Origin: Platerodrilus igneus
Taxonomy: Eukaryota; Arthropoda; Insecta; Coleoptera; Lycidae
DNA length: 64,000 bases
Reading direction: 5' to 3'
Assembly: GCA_036346225.1 (NCBI GenBank)
Contig: JARFIW010000885.1
Span: 1,612,001-1,676,000 of the forward strand
The position numbers were made by a program, and so were the translations under genes. This document shows, piece after piece, positions 10,526 to 22,115 of the stretch; positions within the stretch are counted from its first letter, which is position 1, and each line of letters opens with the position of its first letter. The notes beneath the pieces were generated by a model, which saw only the letters and a list, made by a program, of their open reading frames with translations, searched no databases and had not been told where the DNA came from.

Positions 10526-12471
10526 CTGTAAAATGACCAACATATAATTATGAAATACATCATCACGGTATGTAATTATTTTATTTAGTATTTAAATTAA
10601 TTCCTTGGTTTCTGTAGTGCAAGCTTTTTATTTTATTACGTCGTATGGCAACACATTAGTTATTATTGGCGAGAGTATTGCAAGTTCATTATAGTTATGG
10701 AATATTGCAGTTTAAGTATTATACAGATCCCGTTGAAATGTTTTGAAAGTATCTTGTCGTAAACCACACCTGAACGTTCTTCGTAAATGAAAACAAGTTT
10801 ATCTTCCTAAGCACAGGCGAAGGTTGCATAGCTTTGTTAGAGTGGAACACGCAGATAGTTAGAATGGTACAACGTTTATTCTTGAATTGGTAAATATGAA
10901 TTCCTACTGAAATTTCATATATCTGGCAAACATATTTTTTGTAGCGAGTGTTTTCTGATTCAATTCTCGTTTCATCAAACCACTCTACAAGAGATGTAAT
11001 TTTTTTTTTGCAAATTTTATATAGTGGTTTAAATTAGCTTACGCCTTTTTGTTCCAAAATTAATAGTTTGATGTAATATAATTGTTCGTAAGAACACAAA
11101 CTTTAAATATAACTTCCTTCAATTTTAAAAGGTTAAAGTTGAATGTGTTGTAACTAAGCAGGTGATATTCTACTTTTGTTGGTCACATTGGTACGAACTA
11201 GTTTTTTTTTAAGTATAACTATTATCCAGATTATGTTATACCATAAAGGAATTTGCTAATTCACTCAAGAAATAAATTTTTATTAAATTCAAGTCCAATC
11301 GTATACGAAATAAGTAATTTCATTTATTAAATTTTGTAAGCCAAAACAGGATCCTATTTCAATAACTAGTAAAGGTTGTACCATATTAATACTAACTCAA
11401 TATTCTTCTTAAAGAAGTTTAATAAATAAAATTGTTGAAATACTTAAAACTAATAAGACATAACACTTGATGGATACAAAACATGGATATTTGTACATCT
11501 GTATAAACGATGTATATTTGTATATGTCTTTAAACCGATAGAAAGTGGACTAAATTGTTTCGAAGCTTTCTTTCATTGAAGTTAACAGTAATTTTTCTAT
11601 AAAAGCAAGCAACCAAATTCATAAAACTTTTGTAGTGTAGAAAGAAAGATCATTGATATTGTATTGGTAAGATATTTTTTTTGAGGGATAATCTTAACTA
11701 GCTAATCTTTTTGGAATTTATTTTTTGTGATAAAGTGACTAGGCTCTAGTGTAGCTCTAGTACTACAAATCTTTTTGAGGTGATTAAATTTTCAGATAGT
11801 ACAAGGTCATCGCTCCAAGCTGAGCTCGCAGTGTCACAAGTAAGTAAGTATTATTTTTATAAGTTTTGGTTGTTCATGAGATTTTTTTTCTTTTCGAAGA
11901 TTTCCGTATCTTATCTTCAGATTGTTAGTCATTACAGTTATTATTAAGATACGGTGGCGTCCATTAAAAATTCTTTTATTATCATATACCATCCTACGAC
12001 CCTGGCTCAGAGCTCTGCCGTAAGTTGAAGAAACTTAGCTGGCTGAAGGAAGATCTCATTAGAGGGTCTTATTGTACTCAAAGCCGTTTTCCATACATTT
12101 TACCCTGGGCTTGAATTCTAGACAGGAACCCCTCTCAATTTATAGAGGCTCTGCCGCCTATAAGGTAGAGTAGTTACATTAATATAAAAAAGGTGTAACA
12201 TTATTTTGCTTTAAAATTAGTTTACAGATAAATTTTTGTGCAATATAATATGTATCAGGACTTAAATACGTTCTTTGTATTTAAGGCAAGAGTCCTAGAC
12301 AAGTAATAATTGTAATCGGTAATATTAGCAATTGTCCGAATTTTACCATTGCACTTTTTTTCCGAGCGAACAAAATGAAATTGTGTTATATATTGCAAAT
12401 TTCGTGTACAGAAGTTATGTAATTAAGAAGTATATTATACTTTCCAAATTAGTTCGTAGATAAAATTTTGT

Positions 12472-12590
12472 ATGATACATGTGTGTGAAGGGCTTTTATG
12501 CACTCCTTGCAATTAAGGCATCCACCTACGGTTCGTGCCTTAAACCTCACAATTCGTGCATAAAAGCCCTACTTCACACACTTGTATCAT
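12472..12590. repeat. Foldback hairpin (imperfect palindrome)
   Basis: 119 bp that can fold on itself. The outer arms are ATGATAC/GTATCAT, the middle arms contain a perfect 15-bp pair (AGGGCTTTTATGCAC with GTGCATAAAAGCCCT) and the inner arms TTAAGGCA/TGCCTTAA around a loop of about 15 nt. No coding potential. Most likely a small foldback or MITE-like element. Confidence 0.75.
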
Positions 12591-13622
12591 AAATAACTAT
12601 TATGATGCCATTTTGAAATAATTTAATAATTTTATTGTTTTTTAATTAAAAATAATTTTAATAATAAAAATTTAAGTTCTTTTTATAGTTTTGCTTAAGT
12701 TTTGTAAGAATTAAGTTTGTTAAGGGCAACAACTTATAATTACGAAAGATTTCAATAAAAATTAAATATTAACAATGACCCAAATGCCTTTTCTTTTTAT
12801 TTGAAGAAAACAAGGACATAACTGCAAAATTCTAAGTTATCTTAGGGTTTAAAAAATCATATACCGTATTTTAAACTACTCCCTTGCTTATAAAATATAC
12901 ATCAAAGACATCAATTAATTAGGCTCCATGAAAGAGATAATTCTAATAAACTGGAATCGTTATTCTTTATTTATTGCTCATTTGCAGTTGTGTCGATGTT
13001 CCTTCGGAACGGCAATACAAGTTTTTTTTAAATCAATGTGTGTATTTATATTTCCAGAAATTACTGTTAATAGAGTTTAAGCTTAGGTGGAATTTTATTT
13101 GGAGTTATTTATAATATTCATAAAAACAGATAACTGTGAAAAGATAAGCAGCCACCCAAGTGATGATGAAGTCATATTTGGAAGAGGCACTTTATTTTAA
13201 AATTTTCTTCAATTTAACAAAAAGTTAACGAGTGTTTTTAAGATAGGGTAGAGAAAGGTAAAGTACGAGGGGGTCAATTTTAGAAAACGGAAGGCAAAGA
13301 AAGCCATCTGGAATAACCTTCTTCCGGGTAGTGAAAATATCAAAAGCGTAGCTCGGATAAGATGGTTTGGCACGCCTTACTTTTGTCGATCAGAAAGCTT
13401 TCAAAGTAAGCATTTTTTGTTTTTCGGTCATTTCACATGTTTACTTTTATCATGTTTATAATTTTTTCCATAGGAACCCACCCTGTTACCACTAAAAGCT
13501 AGGCGCTGCATTAATTTACGGCACTCCACACCCTAAAGAATATAATTAATTCAGAAACATAACATCAATTTAGCACGTTACAACTTCCTAGCAAGAAAGA
13601 AATATAATTCAGATTCTGAAAC

Positions 13623-14002
13623 TGTTTGAGCTCTTTGTCACAGGTTTTCGTTTAATTTCACGTCGTTGTAAATAAAATAGCAAAGCTGTCATCCCTTGTC
13701 CTGTTATATCCTGTCATAAAACCTTTTTTGTGCCTGTGGCAATTAAGTTGGACTAAAGGGGTAGTGATAGACATTTGCTCATGGACATAGAAGAGAAACA
13801 GTTGTTGGTTCGGTAAAATCATTAGTGTCCAAATGTGATTTTATCAATAAACCCCTAAAAAACAAAGTGATAGTGCGTACGTAACACGTTCAATAAATAG
13901 CCACACAGTCCACTTCGTTGAAGAGGAGAAATGACACAGAGCAATAGAATACGCCTGAGGTAAGTCGATATATAAAATTATAAGACCCCTCGTGCGTTAA
14001 CA
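13623..14002 (+). repeat. Diverged family-B BEL/Pao LTR, probably solo
   Basis: About 380 bp alignable with the family-B LTRs: it begins TGTTTGAGCTCTTTGTC, shares CTGTCATCCCTTGT, AAACCCCTAAAAAAC, CAGTCCACTT and GAGGTAAGTCGATATA, and ends GTTAACA. No gag, PBS or second LTR follows; the downstream sequence is an A-rich run. No clean target duplication is visible (GAAAC before, poly-A after). This is the oldest family-B LTR in the window. Confidence 0.75.
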
Positions 14003-14925
14003 AAAAAAAAACAAAAAATTCTCTAACTTACACACCCGACATAGCGAGAGAAGAGTATCTTATTCTTGTAGTTATAACTACTCAACATTTTCCTATTTTT
14101 AAGTGAGAATGCTTCCAAGATATGACACGTTTAAAGACGTTATATTTATTTCAAGGCTAATAATTTTTAATGAATTTTTTTTGCATTTTGAGAGAAACTC
14201 AAAAATTCCTCAAAAGCATATATTGTTACGCAATAAACTAATTAGTAATATTATGATAAATTAATCGTTATACGATATTGCAGGTTTATTTAATTTTAGC
14301 ATTAATATAAATAATGTTGCATCACACTGTAAAATCGTAGCCCAATTACTTCAATCCACCTTATGTGTTAAACATACTCCAATCGTAGGCCATGTTTGTA
14401 TATATAAATTTGTTGTCTACGATTACACCCTCAAAAACTCAGTGGAGCAATTCCAAGTGTTTGGGTAACTTGAATTTTGAAATAAGGCTGCCTTTGAGAA
14501 GCTCCTAAAATAATTAAAATGATGTGGCATGCAATAAAAGTAGCGATTATTATGTTCCCTATTTACTGTCAATTATGTCAACTCCGGGCATAATTTATTA
14601 TATCCCAAATTTCGTAACAAATTATTGCCATCAAACGGTTACATCTTTACATATGAAGAAAACAATAAACAGAAATAAACAAAATGCTCACCTCGATTAA
14701 TAACTGTAGGCTTCCTCCACCAGTTGCTGTCAGCCAAAGATCACTGCAGTCTTCGGATAGATAAAGGTTGCACGAGGTCCGTTTCTTACATTTGTGAAAA
14801 GATATTTGTAGGGGTTAGATACGGGTCAGGTATAGGATTTCAAGGGTACAGTTCCTGCAATTGACGTGCACCCACATTCAATATATTGTTATCGTACAGT
14901 AGTTAATGTTAAAGTGAAGTTTAAA

Positions 14926-15351
14926 ATGCACTTTTCGTACAAACTAGCCTTTGTCCCCACCATAAAACGTTTCTCGTTTTCTCAGCACGATAATGACAAA
15001 TTCCTTCAGTCGGGAACTGAATACTTAGACAAATACATAGATAAATTACGAGTTCTCAACCTCAGTTCGCACGAACCCAGAAACCTTACAAGTAGTAACC
15101 TAATTAAATTAATGATGGGAAAAAAGATTTCCCTTTTTAGATTAAAAAATCTCCTATTCCCACGAAAACTTTGCACAGCACGATTAAGACAGGTATTCCG
15201 TAACAAACTCAGTTCGGCCCTCAAAAAATGCTTACGGTACACACCCTATGCGTTAGTTGCTAACATTTACCTTGTTGATGTCGTCTGTACCTTTGCGGAT
15301 TATAAAATTTTGAGTAGTGTAGTCAATCGTTCTTTGCAAAATATTACATGA
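14926..15351 (+). CDS. Hypothetical 141-aa ORF, weak
   Basis: ATG at 14926 opens 141 codons to the stop at 15351; the frame extends 20 codons further upstream but without an ATG. The predicted protein is basic (many Lys/Arg), starts MHFSYKLAFVPTIKRFSF, which could pass for a mitochondrial targeting sequence, and has a hydrophobic patch (YALVANIYLVDVVCTF) near its end. No domain recognised, no splice sites examined in support, no TATA box. It may be chance; length is its only support. Confidence 0.3.
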   Translation: MHFSYKLAFVPTIKRFSFSQHDNDKFLQSGTEYLDKYIDKLRVLNLSSHEPRNLTSSNLIKLMMGKKISLFRLKNLLFPRKLCTARLRQVFRNKLSSALKKCLRYTPYALVANIYLVDVVCTFADYKILSSVVNRSLQNIT

Positions 15352-15800
15352 TTTTTGGAGCGCAACTTGGCTATGCAGTTTGTTTGAAGATCTACGCTCT
15401 TTTGAACACTGTCTAGTTCTGTTATCTGCTTTACTACTCCAGCATGTTTCACATTATTGACAACTTTTGATTAGTTATCCTTTTAAGTTTTTAATTTTTA
15501 TATTTTCCTTCGATACAGAAAGTGTTCTTAGGAGAACAGTTTTTTAACAATATAAATCCAGGCAATAAAAAAATCAAGACATGCGATAATAGATGAATCC
15601 AGGTAGATTTTGTACAAGTGACAATGACACATTACATTTGCACAACCTCAAATATTAATAAAAAAAATAATGGAATGTTGGAGGTTTCTTGGTGACGTTT
15701 TGCTTTTGTCATGTGTTTCCAAATTCGTTATGTTTGGCAGTGTAAATCTCTCCAAGTTACAACCAATTAATTTAAAGATTAGTACTCCCTGTTTACTAGT
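15352..15800. other. AT-rich spacer between convergent ORFs
   Basis: No feature seen apart from a 61-codon ORF at 15670-15855 that looks like chance (hydrophobic, AT-driven codons). Confidence 0.4.
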
Positions 15801-15806
15801 TTTATT
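15801..15806 (-). promoter_or_regulatory. Candidate polyadenylation signal
   Basis: TTTATT on the plus strand, i.e. AATAAA on the minus strand, about 283 bp after the stop of the 359-aa ORF at 16089. Plausible end signal; one of several AT-rich possibilities. Confidence 0.35.
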
Positions 15807-16088
15807 CGCTTGTAAAATGAAATATAGTTTTCATCTTGTAAGATTTTTTTTATGATGAGAAGCATAGAAAGTGACGTACGAAGATATCAGTTTCACAAAA
15901 TAGTCTTAACAGAAATTACGTTTATATATTAGGATTTAAACATTTACTTCTACTAGACAACTTAAACAATAATACAGTTTCATTAAGTCATTAACGAGTA
16001 ATTCAACTACTTAAAGTCTATTCGAACTTATATAAGGTACACGTCAGTCCTGTATTTACATTTTCACTAACACTTTGTAGTACATAAC

Positions 16089-17168
16089 TTAAGAGTGAGA
16101 AATCGTTCTGTAGTAAGAATTTTGGTTAGTAGTAACGGTAGGAACGGAGGTTCTATTATTAGGCATAACCTTGGAATACTTTACAGTAGAAACTGGAAGA
16201 ACAGTTATAGGGTGTTGGTGCCAGGCTTTTACGGTATGTTGATTAACCTTGTTTACTTGGTATAGAGTTTTATTTGTGCGAGCTGTAGCTGGCCAATCTT
16301 CTGATAAAAATTGACCTGGTTCAAAATGTTGCACTAATTCATCCAACATTATTACACTACAGTCATCACGTTTCCAATACTTCTCTCCAATTCCATGCAC
16401 TTTGAAACAAAATTTTAAATAACTTAAGTTCCAATTTTTAACCGATTGAATTTTAAATTTGATACCTTCCATTCCATCAAGATAGAAAAGAGGTAGGAAT
16501 TTCTGGTCGTTCATGATAATGTAGGGCACTAGCAAGTGATTGTTCATCCTTAAAAATCCGCAACGTTTAATACCGCATGGCATACCAAAAAGTTTATTGC
16601 TGCAGACTGTTAAAAATTCATAAAAGTTATTTGCTTCATCCAGTTTTACCAAAACGTCATTTTGTTTAAATGGCAATGTGCCATAAAAATTTTCACAATG
16701 GAACTCGTTAATTTCATTCAGCAGAAGGCTTTCAGGAACAGTTACATAATAACCTGGAATGTTAGTGCAACCGTAATAAATACTATCACTAATTTTAGTC
16801 AAAAAGCTTTCCAATATATGTTTGTCTATCATACGCACAGCACAATATTTATCTCCATTTCTATAAACTACCGGTATGTGGTGTGTATTTCCTAATGTAC
16901 CCCATCCAAATTTGCGACGAACTGATTCCCGATCCACGCAATAATCGTCTGTAACAAATTCTTCGTATATTACATTCTGATTTCCCCTGTTAGAAGGCTG
17001 GAAATGTGTAACAACTGAACCATTTGTAGCTTGAATTGGCGTCGTGTTTTGTGTTAATGTTGGAAGTATCGATACAGGTGCAGGTGTTAACGCAGGCATA
17101 GGTGGAAGTGGTTGAATTGTTGGAAATGGCTCAAATTTGGGAGCAGTTTGCCTAGTACTTCTAACCAT
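16089..17168 (-). CDS. Uncharacterised 359-aa protein, intact ORF
   Basis: The only long intact ORF not assigned to a known mobile element. The start MVRSTRQTAP has a fair context (GCAATGG) and lies 22 nt after a strong splice acceptor (TATTTTGTTTTAG, AG at 17190-17189), so a 5' UTR intron is likely. Residues 10-40 are Pro-rich; about 66-300 form a compact-looking region with nine Cys (77, 109, 134, 158, 189, 198, 203, 254, 270), including C-x8-C-x4-C at 189-203 followed by GFLRMNNHLLVPYIIMN, PLFYLDG and LKFCFKVHGIGEKYW; the Ser/Thr/Asn-rich tail 300-359 looks disordered. No signal peptide or membrane segment. It resembles no transposase, RT or host enzyme I can name. It could be a taxon-restricted host gene, a domesticated element gene or one ORF of an unrecognised element. 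Confidence 0.65.
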   Translation of the reverse strand: MVRSTRQTAPKFEPFPTIQPLPPMPALTPAPVSILPTLTQNTTPIQATNGSVVTHFQPSNRGNQNVIYEEFVTDDYCVDRESVRRKFGWGTLGNTHHIPVVYRNGDKYCAVRMIDKHILESFLTKISDSIYYGCTNIPGYYVTVPESLLLNEINEFHCENFYGTLPFKQNDVLVKLDEANNFYEFLTVCSNKLFGMPCGIKRCGFLRMNNHLLVPYIIMNDQKFLPLFYLDGMEGIKFKIQSVKNWNLSYLKFCFKVHGIGEKYWKRDDCSVIMLDELVQHFEPGQFLSEDWPATARTNKTLYQVNKVNQHTVKAWHQHPITVLPVSTVKYSKVMPNNRTSVPTVTTNQNSYYRTISHS

Positions 17169-17403
17169 TGCAACAGTTTCAGATTAACCTAAAACAAAAT
17201 AATTAATAGACGAGGTTTGATTAAAATAAATGTTTTTATATAAATGCATATCTGGTGTGCAAATGGATATCCACAGCACTCAGGTTGACAATGTTCTGAG
17301 AACACTAACTTATACTAGTTTTCTATTGCTGTATGTATTGTACAACTCCAGACGTTAAAATCAATAACAGAGTACATACATTCACTCGTCAAACATTACT
17401 ACT

Positions 17404-17694
17404 GTTCATTTATATTTCCAATGCTCCACCCGAAGGTACTACATTGGCCAGGAGGCGAGTTTTTGTTGCCTGGAAATTTAAATTTGCGAACCCTTGCCGT
17501 TCAGGCAGGTAGGGATCTTAACGTCGTGACAACACTCACACACGGGACCTCCATTTAACCTCTCATCCGAGCAGGCGTAATTTTGTGAAAATGCTCACCT
17601 GCCATTTTTCAAGCAGTCGGCCGTGTCGGGATTTGAACCGGGACCTTGGGATCCGTAGTCTTACGCTTACTACATTGATCCACGGCGACGCCCC
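17404..17694 (-). mobile_element. tRNA-derived SINE, copy S1
   Basis: 291 bp flanked by a perfect 13-bp direct repeat AAACATTACTACT (17391-17403 and 17695-17707). On the minus strand the head has a B box (GGTTCAAATCC) and an A-box-like GTCGCCGTGG stretch, as in a tRNA gene, followed by a body containing GGCAGGTGAGCATTTTCACA, TCGGATGAGAGGTTAAATGG and ACGTTAAGATCCCTACCTG. The body is shared with S2 at 26981. It lies in the presumed upstream or intronic region of the 359-aa ORF. The head is not a functional tRNA; the acceptor stem does not pair. Confidence 0.85.
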
Positions 17695-17707
17695 AAACAT
17701 TACTACT

Positions 17708-18155
17708 CCAAAAAATTTAGAAAGAATTGTAATTTGTTTCTCAACTAGAGAAAGCATGTATAATTCTGTAAAAATTAATAATTAAACTCAGTGACAACAA
17801 GATATAAGTAGGTCCGTTGAAACATGGGAATTCGATTTCAATGCCTTGATCGTTAATTACAAATGGAGGTTTAAGATAATTTAATTCAAGAATGGATATG
17901 TCTATTACTGAAAACCCTTTTACGCTACTGTTATTTTTCGCCCTTTTAAATTGTTTTTAGTTTTCCTTAACCTACATAGTATTAAATATGTATAGTAATA
18001 GATAGTAATAATATTGTTTTACAAATATTTAGATTTTATTATAAATCAACATTTCAAAGAGATAAAAACCGTACATTGTAAAATGCATTAAACAATACGA
18101 AACTTCATACATATAACAAAATGTATTGTTCGTTCTGAATTATACTCATAGCAAC
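17708..18155. other. AT-rich spacer
   Basis: Nothing recognised. It ends with GCAAC (18151-18155) immediately before the family-B LTR. Confidence 0.5.
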
Positions 18156-18554
18156 TGTTCGGTCTCTTTGTCGCACATTGCATGGTTAATTTTAAGTTAC
18201 TTCAAATTCGAAGTTGTAAATCTAATTGTAAAACTGTCATCCCTTGTTCCCTTATACCCTGCCATAAAAATTCCTTGTGCATGTGTGAATAAGTTGGACA
18301 GAGTAGTGAACAAACACTTTCTTATGGATATCGAAGCAGAACAGTTGTCGGTTTTTCGTTCAGTACCGTAAGTTAGTCAAGTGCCGCGGACTTTATTTGT
18401 TAAACCCCTAAAAAACACAGTGCAAGTGCAACATAACACAGACTCAATTTCGCATACAGTCCACTTGGTTGAAGGAATAGGAACTGCAGTTTAGAACAAC
18501 AAAACAACGCGGAGGTAAGTCGATATACAAATTTATAAGACCGTGCAATAAACA
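18156..18554 (+). repeat. 5' LTR of family B
   Basis: 399 bp. Contains CATAAAAATTCC (TATA-like) and a consensus splice donor GGAG/GTAAGT near the 3' end (GT at 18515-18516). The following sequence (AATTGGGCCTTCATCACC) should hold the PBS, but I cannot match it to a tRNA. Confidence 0.9.
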
Positions 18555-19050
18555 AATTGGGCCTTCATCACCGGATCATTAATTAATTAATTAGTTCCCA
18601 TCCTTTAAGCTCCTTATACTTAAATTTATAAAATTGTCATAGTTTTATTATGGTTAAACGTGTTACACAGAAAAGAACATCTTGCTTGCACATTTAATGA
18701 TAGAAACATCTGGTTATAAAGGTAGATTTTACAATACATTCCTTATCCTTTGTGCAAAGATTAGGGTCGATCGTCCATGTCTTTGGGTAAACAATTTATG
18801 AAGGTTATTACATTGTAAATCTTTACCTTATTTTTGTGGTCAAGTTCGAGGGACCATCCGGTCATCAACTTGTTTAACAAAGGGGTTGAAATTTATTTGA
18901 AACCTTAAAAGCTTTGTCGGGCGAGCACTATAGTTAGTTGCATTTTTCTATTAATAATTTAATTTCGTAGATTAATTATTTGTAGCATATTCGAGTTACG
19001 CATTGTTTTTATATTAATTTTTATTGCCGTTCATTAATCATTAATTAAAT

Positions 19051-20663
19051 ATGGTTATATCAATTGATAAAGCTATTCTTGAAGCTAAATTTGTAGTAAA
19101 AAGGTTGGATCATATATACAGTAAGATCAACCAACCGGAAAACGTATCGATTGCTTTAATTAGAGCGTTGATTAAAAGTGTCGAACAGATTGAAACGCTT
19201 TTCAAATCTTTTTGCAAGGATATTTTCTTTGATGAAGAAAGTGAACAATTGGATGAATTCTCGGCCCTTAGGGTAAAAATTGATGATTATCTATTAGATA
19301 TTCGTATTATCGCTGAACAATGCGAATTAGATCGGGTAGAAAATAAGCCAAAGGTGGAAAATATGAATAATTCTTTTTCGTCAAATTGTGGAATTCGCTT
19401 GAAACATCTTTCAGTCCCACGCTTCTCCGGACGCATTTAAGATTTTGAGAGTTATAATGCAATTTATAAGCGGTTGATTCACGATAATGTCGGTTTGTCC
19501 CCTGTGGAAAAATTTTACCATCTCGTTGATACATTCGATGAGTCGTCGCGTGGCTTGATAAAACACTTGCCATTAAATGATTATGCATACGAAGAAGCCT
19601 ATAAAATCATTACTAATCGTTTTCAGTCCAAGAGGTTATTACTTTCAACATATTTAATGCTCTTGAAAAATGCCCTAAGGTCAGTTCCTCAGACTCGCAT
19701 GCGGAACTCCGGCAATTAATTAGTTGTTTTGATGAAAATATATTCGCGTTAAGGCAGATGGAAATAGATTTATTAGATTTCATGTTGTTTAATCTGTTAT
19801 CGAAAAAATTAGATACAAACATTTTAAAGCGTTTCGAATTAGGAAATAATGACGAAATTCCCTCGTTCAAAGATTTAAGGTCGTACATTGAAAAACAATG
19901 TAAAGTGTTGGAAATAAATGACACAGCTTCAGGAACATGCTTAAAATCTCAAGATTCCGTAAAAGAAAGAGAAAAAGGAAGGTTTGTTAGCACTTCGGCT
20001 AAAACTTCTTTAGTTAGTACCACCAATGATGTTAAAATTGTAGTTTCTGTCAAGCTGTGCATCCTATTTATAGATGTAAGCAGTTTCTCGATAAAACCCT
20101 CAAGAAAGATTTGAGGTGGTAAAGCTTAAAATCTTTGCATTAAATGTTTAAATCCTTCACATTCGATGAAAAATTGTACGTTAGATTGGTCGTGTAGAAA
20201 ATGTCATCAGTCGCACAATTCGTTGCTTCACTTCGATAAACAAGAAAAATCGGTGTCGCCACGCCGACAAACCCATCGTCAAAGGTCAGCGTCTCCTCGG
20301 AGAGCGGCGCCTAGACTTACTTCTACTAGTAGACCTAGTGAAGACAATCTGTCGTCGGTTGTGCATGAACAACCTGCCACTAGCTCGTTGATTTCGACAT
20401 CATTAGAACACACAACCACGCTGTTAGTTACGGCAATGGTGTCGGTGCTTGATTATACAGGAACATTGCAATCTGTTCGTGTAATATTAGATAACGGATC
20501 CATGGAAAGTTTTATGACTGAAAGGTGCCGTCAGAAATTAGGTTTAAGGAAACGGAAAGCCAATGTCACTGTTCAAGGACTTGGCTTGAATTCGTCGTTG
20601 GTGTCTGGTGCACTATCGTGTGTAGTCAGCCCCTCGAGCACGGTCTCCAGCATATGGAATTGA
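19051..20663 (+). pseudogene. gag: gag-protease of family B (broken)
   Basis: ATG 19051 (MVISIDKAIL) starts a Gag whose layout matches family A. An in-frame TAA at 19438-19440 (after FSGRI) interrupts it; the same frame then continues (DFESYNAIYKRLIHDN). A frameshift near 19645 and another near 20035 follow. The first zinc-knuckle region is degraded by stops (TGA 20112, TAA 20127) but the second knuckle survives as C-x2-C-x4-H-x4-C near 20139-20180, followed by CRKCHQSHNSLLHF. Protease reads VRVILDNGSMESFMT; the active site is Asp-Asn-Gly at 20490-20498, lacking the usual Ser/Thr. The stop at 20663 comes from a further frameshift. Confidence 0.85.
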
Positions 20664-22115
20664 TTGTTATATTTTACCTAACATTTGTAATCAATTACCT
20701 TCGTCGTCGATAGGGCTCAAGGAATGGTCGCATACTCGAGGTTTGGCCTTAGCTGATCCTAATTTTAATGTTCCTGGTAAAATTGACATGCTACTCGGAG
20801 CGGAAATCTTTGCTCAGGTTTTGTTGAACGAGTCTCGTTGGGGTGTCGCTAACGAGCCAGTTGCTATTAAAACAACCTTTGGTTGGGTTTTAACGGAAAA
20901 GGTCGTTTCCCCAAATAGTTCTATTACGTCGTTGTGTGCTTTCGTTGAGCCCTTAGACAGTGACATTCGTCAATTTTGGGAATTAGAAAATATTCCTTTC
21001 AAGAAACACATTTCTCCGGAAGAAGAAAGGTGTGAAAATCAATTTGTGGAAAATTATAGACGTAACAAGGACGGTCGTTTTGTAGTGTCCTTGCCCTTTA
21101 AAATTTCGGAACCCTCATTCGTGGGTATGAGATCAATTTGCATTAAAAGATTTTTGTCGTTAGAACGTCGTTTGTTAAAAAATCCTGAATTGTATTCAGA
21201 TTATAAAAAATTTATGGAGGATTATTTGACAAGCGGTCACATGGTTCAAGTGAAATCGCCTGAAAATTCGTCGGGTTATGAAAAAATGTATTACATTCCC
21301 CATCATGCTGTACATAAGCGGGATAGCACTACCACCAAATTGCGTGTGGTTTTCGATGCTTCGTGTCAGGATCAATCTGGAAAGTCGTTAAATGATAGCT
21401 TGGGTATTGGTCCTGCTTTGCAAAAGGACATTGCAGTTTTGTTATTGCACTTTCGTGTACATCCTATCGTAATTACAGCTGACATCAAACAAATGTATCG
21501 GCAGATTTTGGTTAAAGATACTCATCGTGATTATCAACGTATCGTCTGGAGATTTTCTCCGTCAGATCCTATTATGGACTTTAAATTAAATACTGTAACT
21601 TATGGAGTTTCGTCGTCGCCTTTTTTGGCCTTGCGTACTGTTCAAGAATTGGCAAGGTTAGAATCAATTAATTTTTCTTTCGCGTCATCGGTATTAGCGA
21701 GCGATACCTATGTTGATGACTTAGTCACTGGATGTAATTCGATTGAAGCTGCTAATCAATTAATTGGTGAATTGAATAGTATTTGCTCTAGTGGTGGTTT
21801 TCAATTAAGAAAATGGAGTAGTAATTGCCCGGAAGTGATGTCCAACTTGAGGGAGTCCCTGTCCAGTTCGGACGCAATTACATTTCAAGATAAAGATAGT
21901 GGTTCAATAAAAATTTTGGGCCTTTCGTGGCGTGCTCTTACAGATGCATTTTATACAACTTAGACGTTGAAGAGCGCACTTGCACTAAGCGTAATATTTT
22001 GTCGGCTATCGCAAAATTTTGATCCTCTCGGTGGATAGCACCTGTAGTACTGTTCGCTAAACGTTTAGTTCAAGATCTTTGGCTTTTAGGTCTCGGGTGG
22101 GACCAAGAGCCTCCA
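20664..22115 (+). pseudogene. pol: Reverse transcriptase of family B
   Basis: A long open stretch (20743-21963) encodes LLGAEIFAQVLLNESRWG, RQFWELENIPFKK, FLSLERRLLKNPELY, KLRVVFDASCQDQSG, ADIKQMYRQILVKDTH and TYVDDLVTGCNS, with YVDD at 21709-21720. This is the best-preserved RT of family B and a useful reference for reading the breaks in family A. It ends at TAG 21961-21963 through a frameshift near 21945; the linker to RNase H (about 21964-22115) continues with another frame change near 22030. Confidence 0.9.

Larger units (their letters stand above)
9919..13622. other. Non-coding stretch with scattered repeats
   Basis: AT-rich, with no long ORF. Items inside it that can be described are annotated separately: a candidate minus-strand exon (10332-10525) and a foldback hairpin (12472-12590). 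A loose direct repeat pairs 12219-12300 with 12447-12525. The motif taatattagcaattg occurs near 10026 and again near 12322, so a short dispersed repeat is likely present. A minor exon-like patch near 13320-13410 ends in AAAGTAAGC but has no protein similarity I recognise. Confidence 0.5.

Noticed and set aside
17585..17700. A tRNA gene on the minus strand
   Set aside because: The B box is good but the acceptor stem does not pair and the body continues as in S2; it is a SINE head.
18555..18572. tRNA assignment for the family-B PBS
   Set aside because: TGGGCCTTCATCACC is in the right place but no known tRNA 3' end matched; left unassigned.
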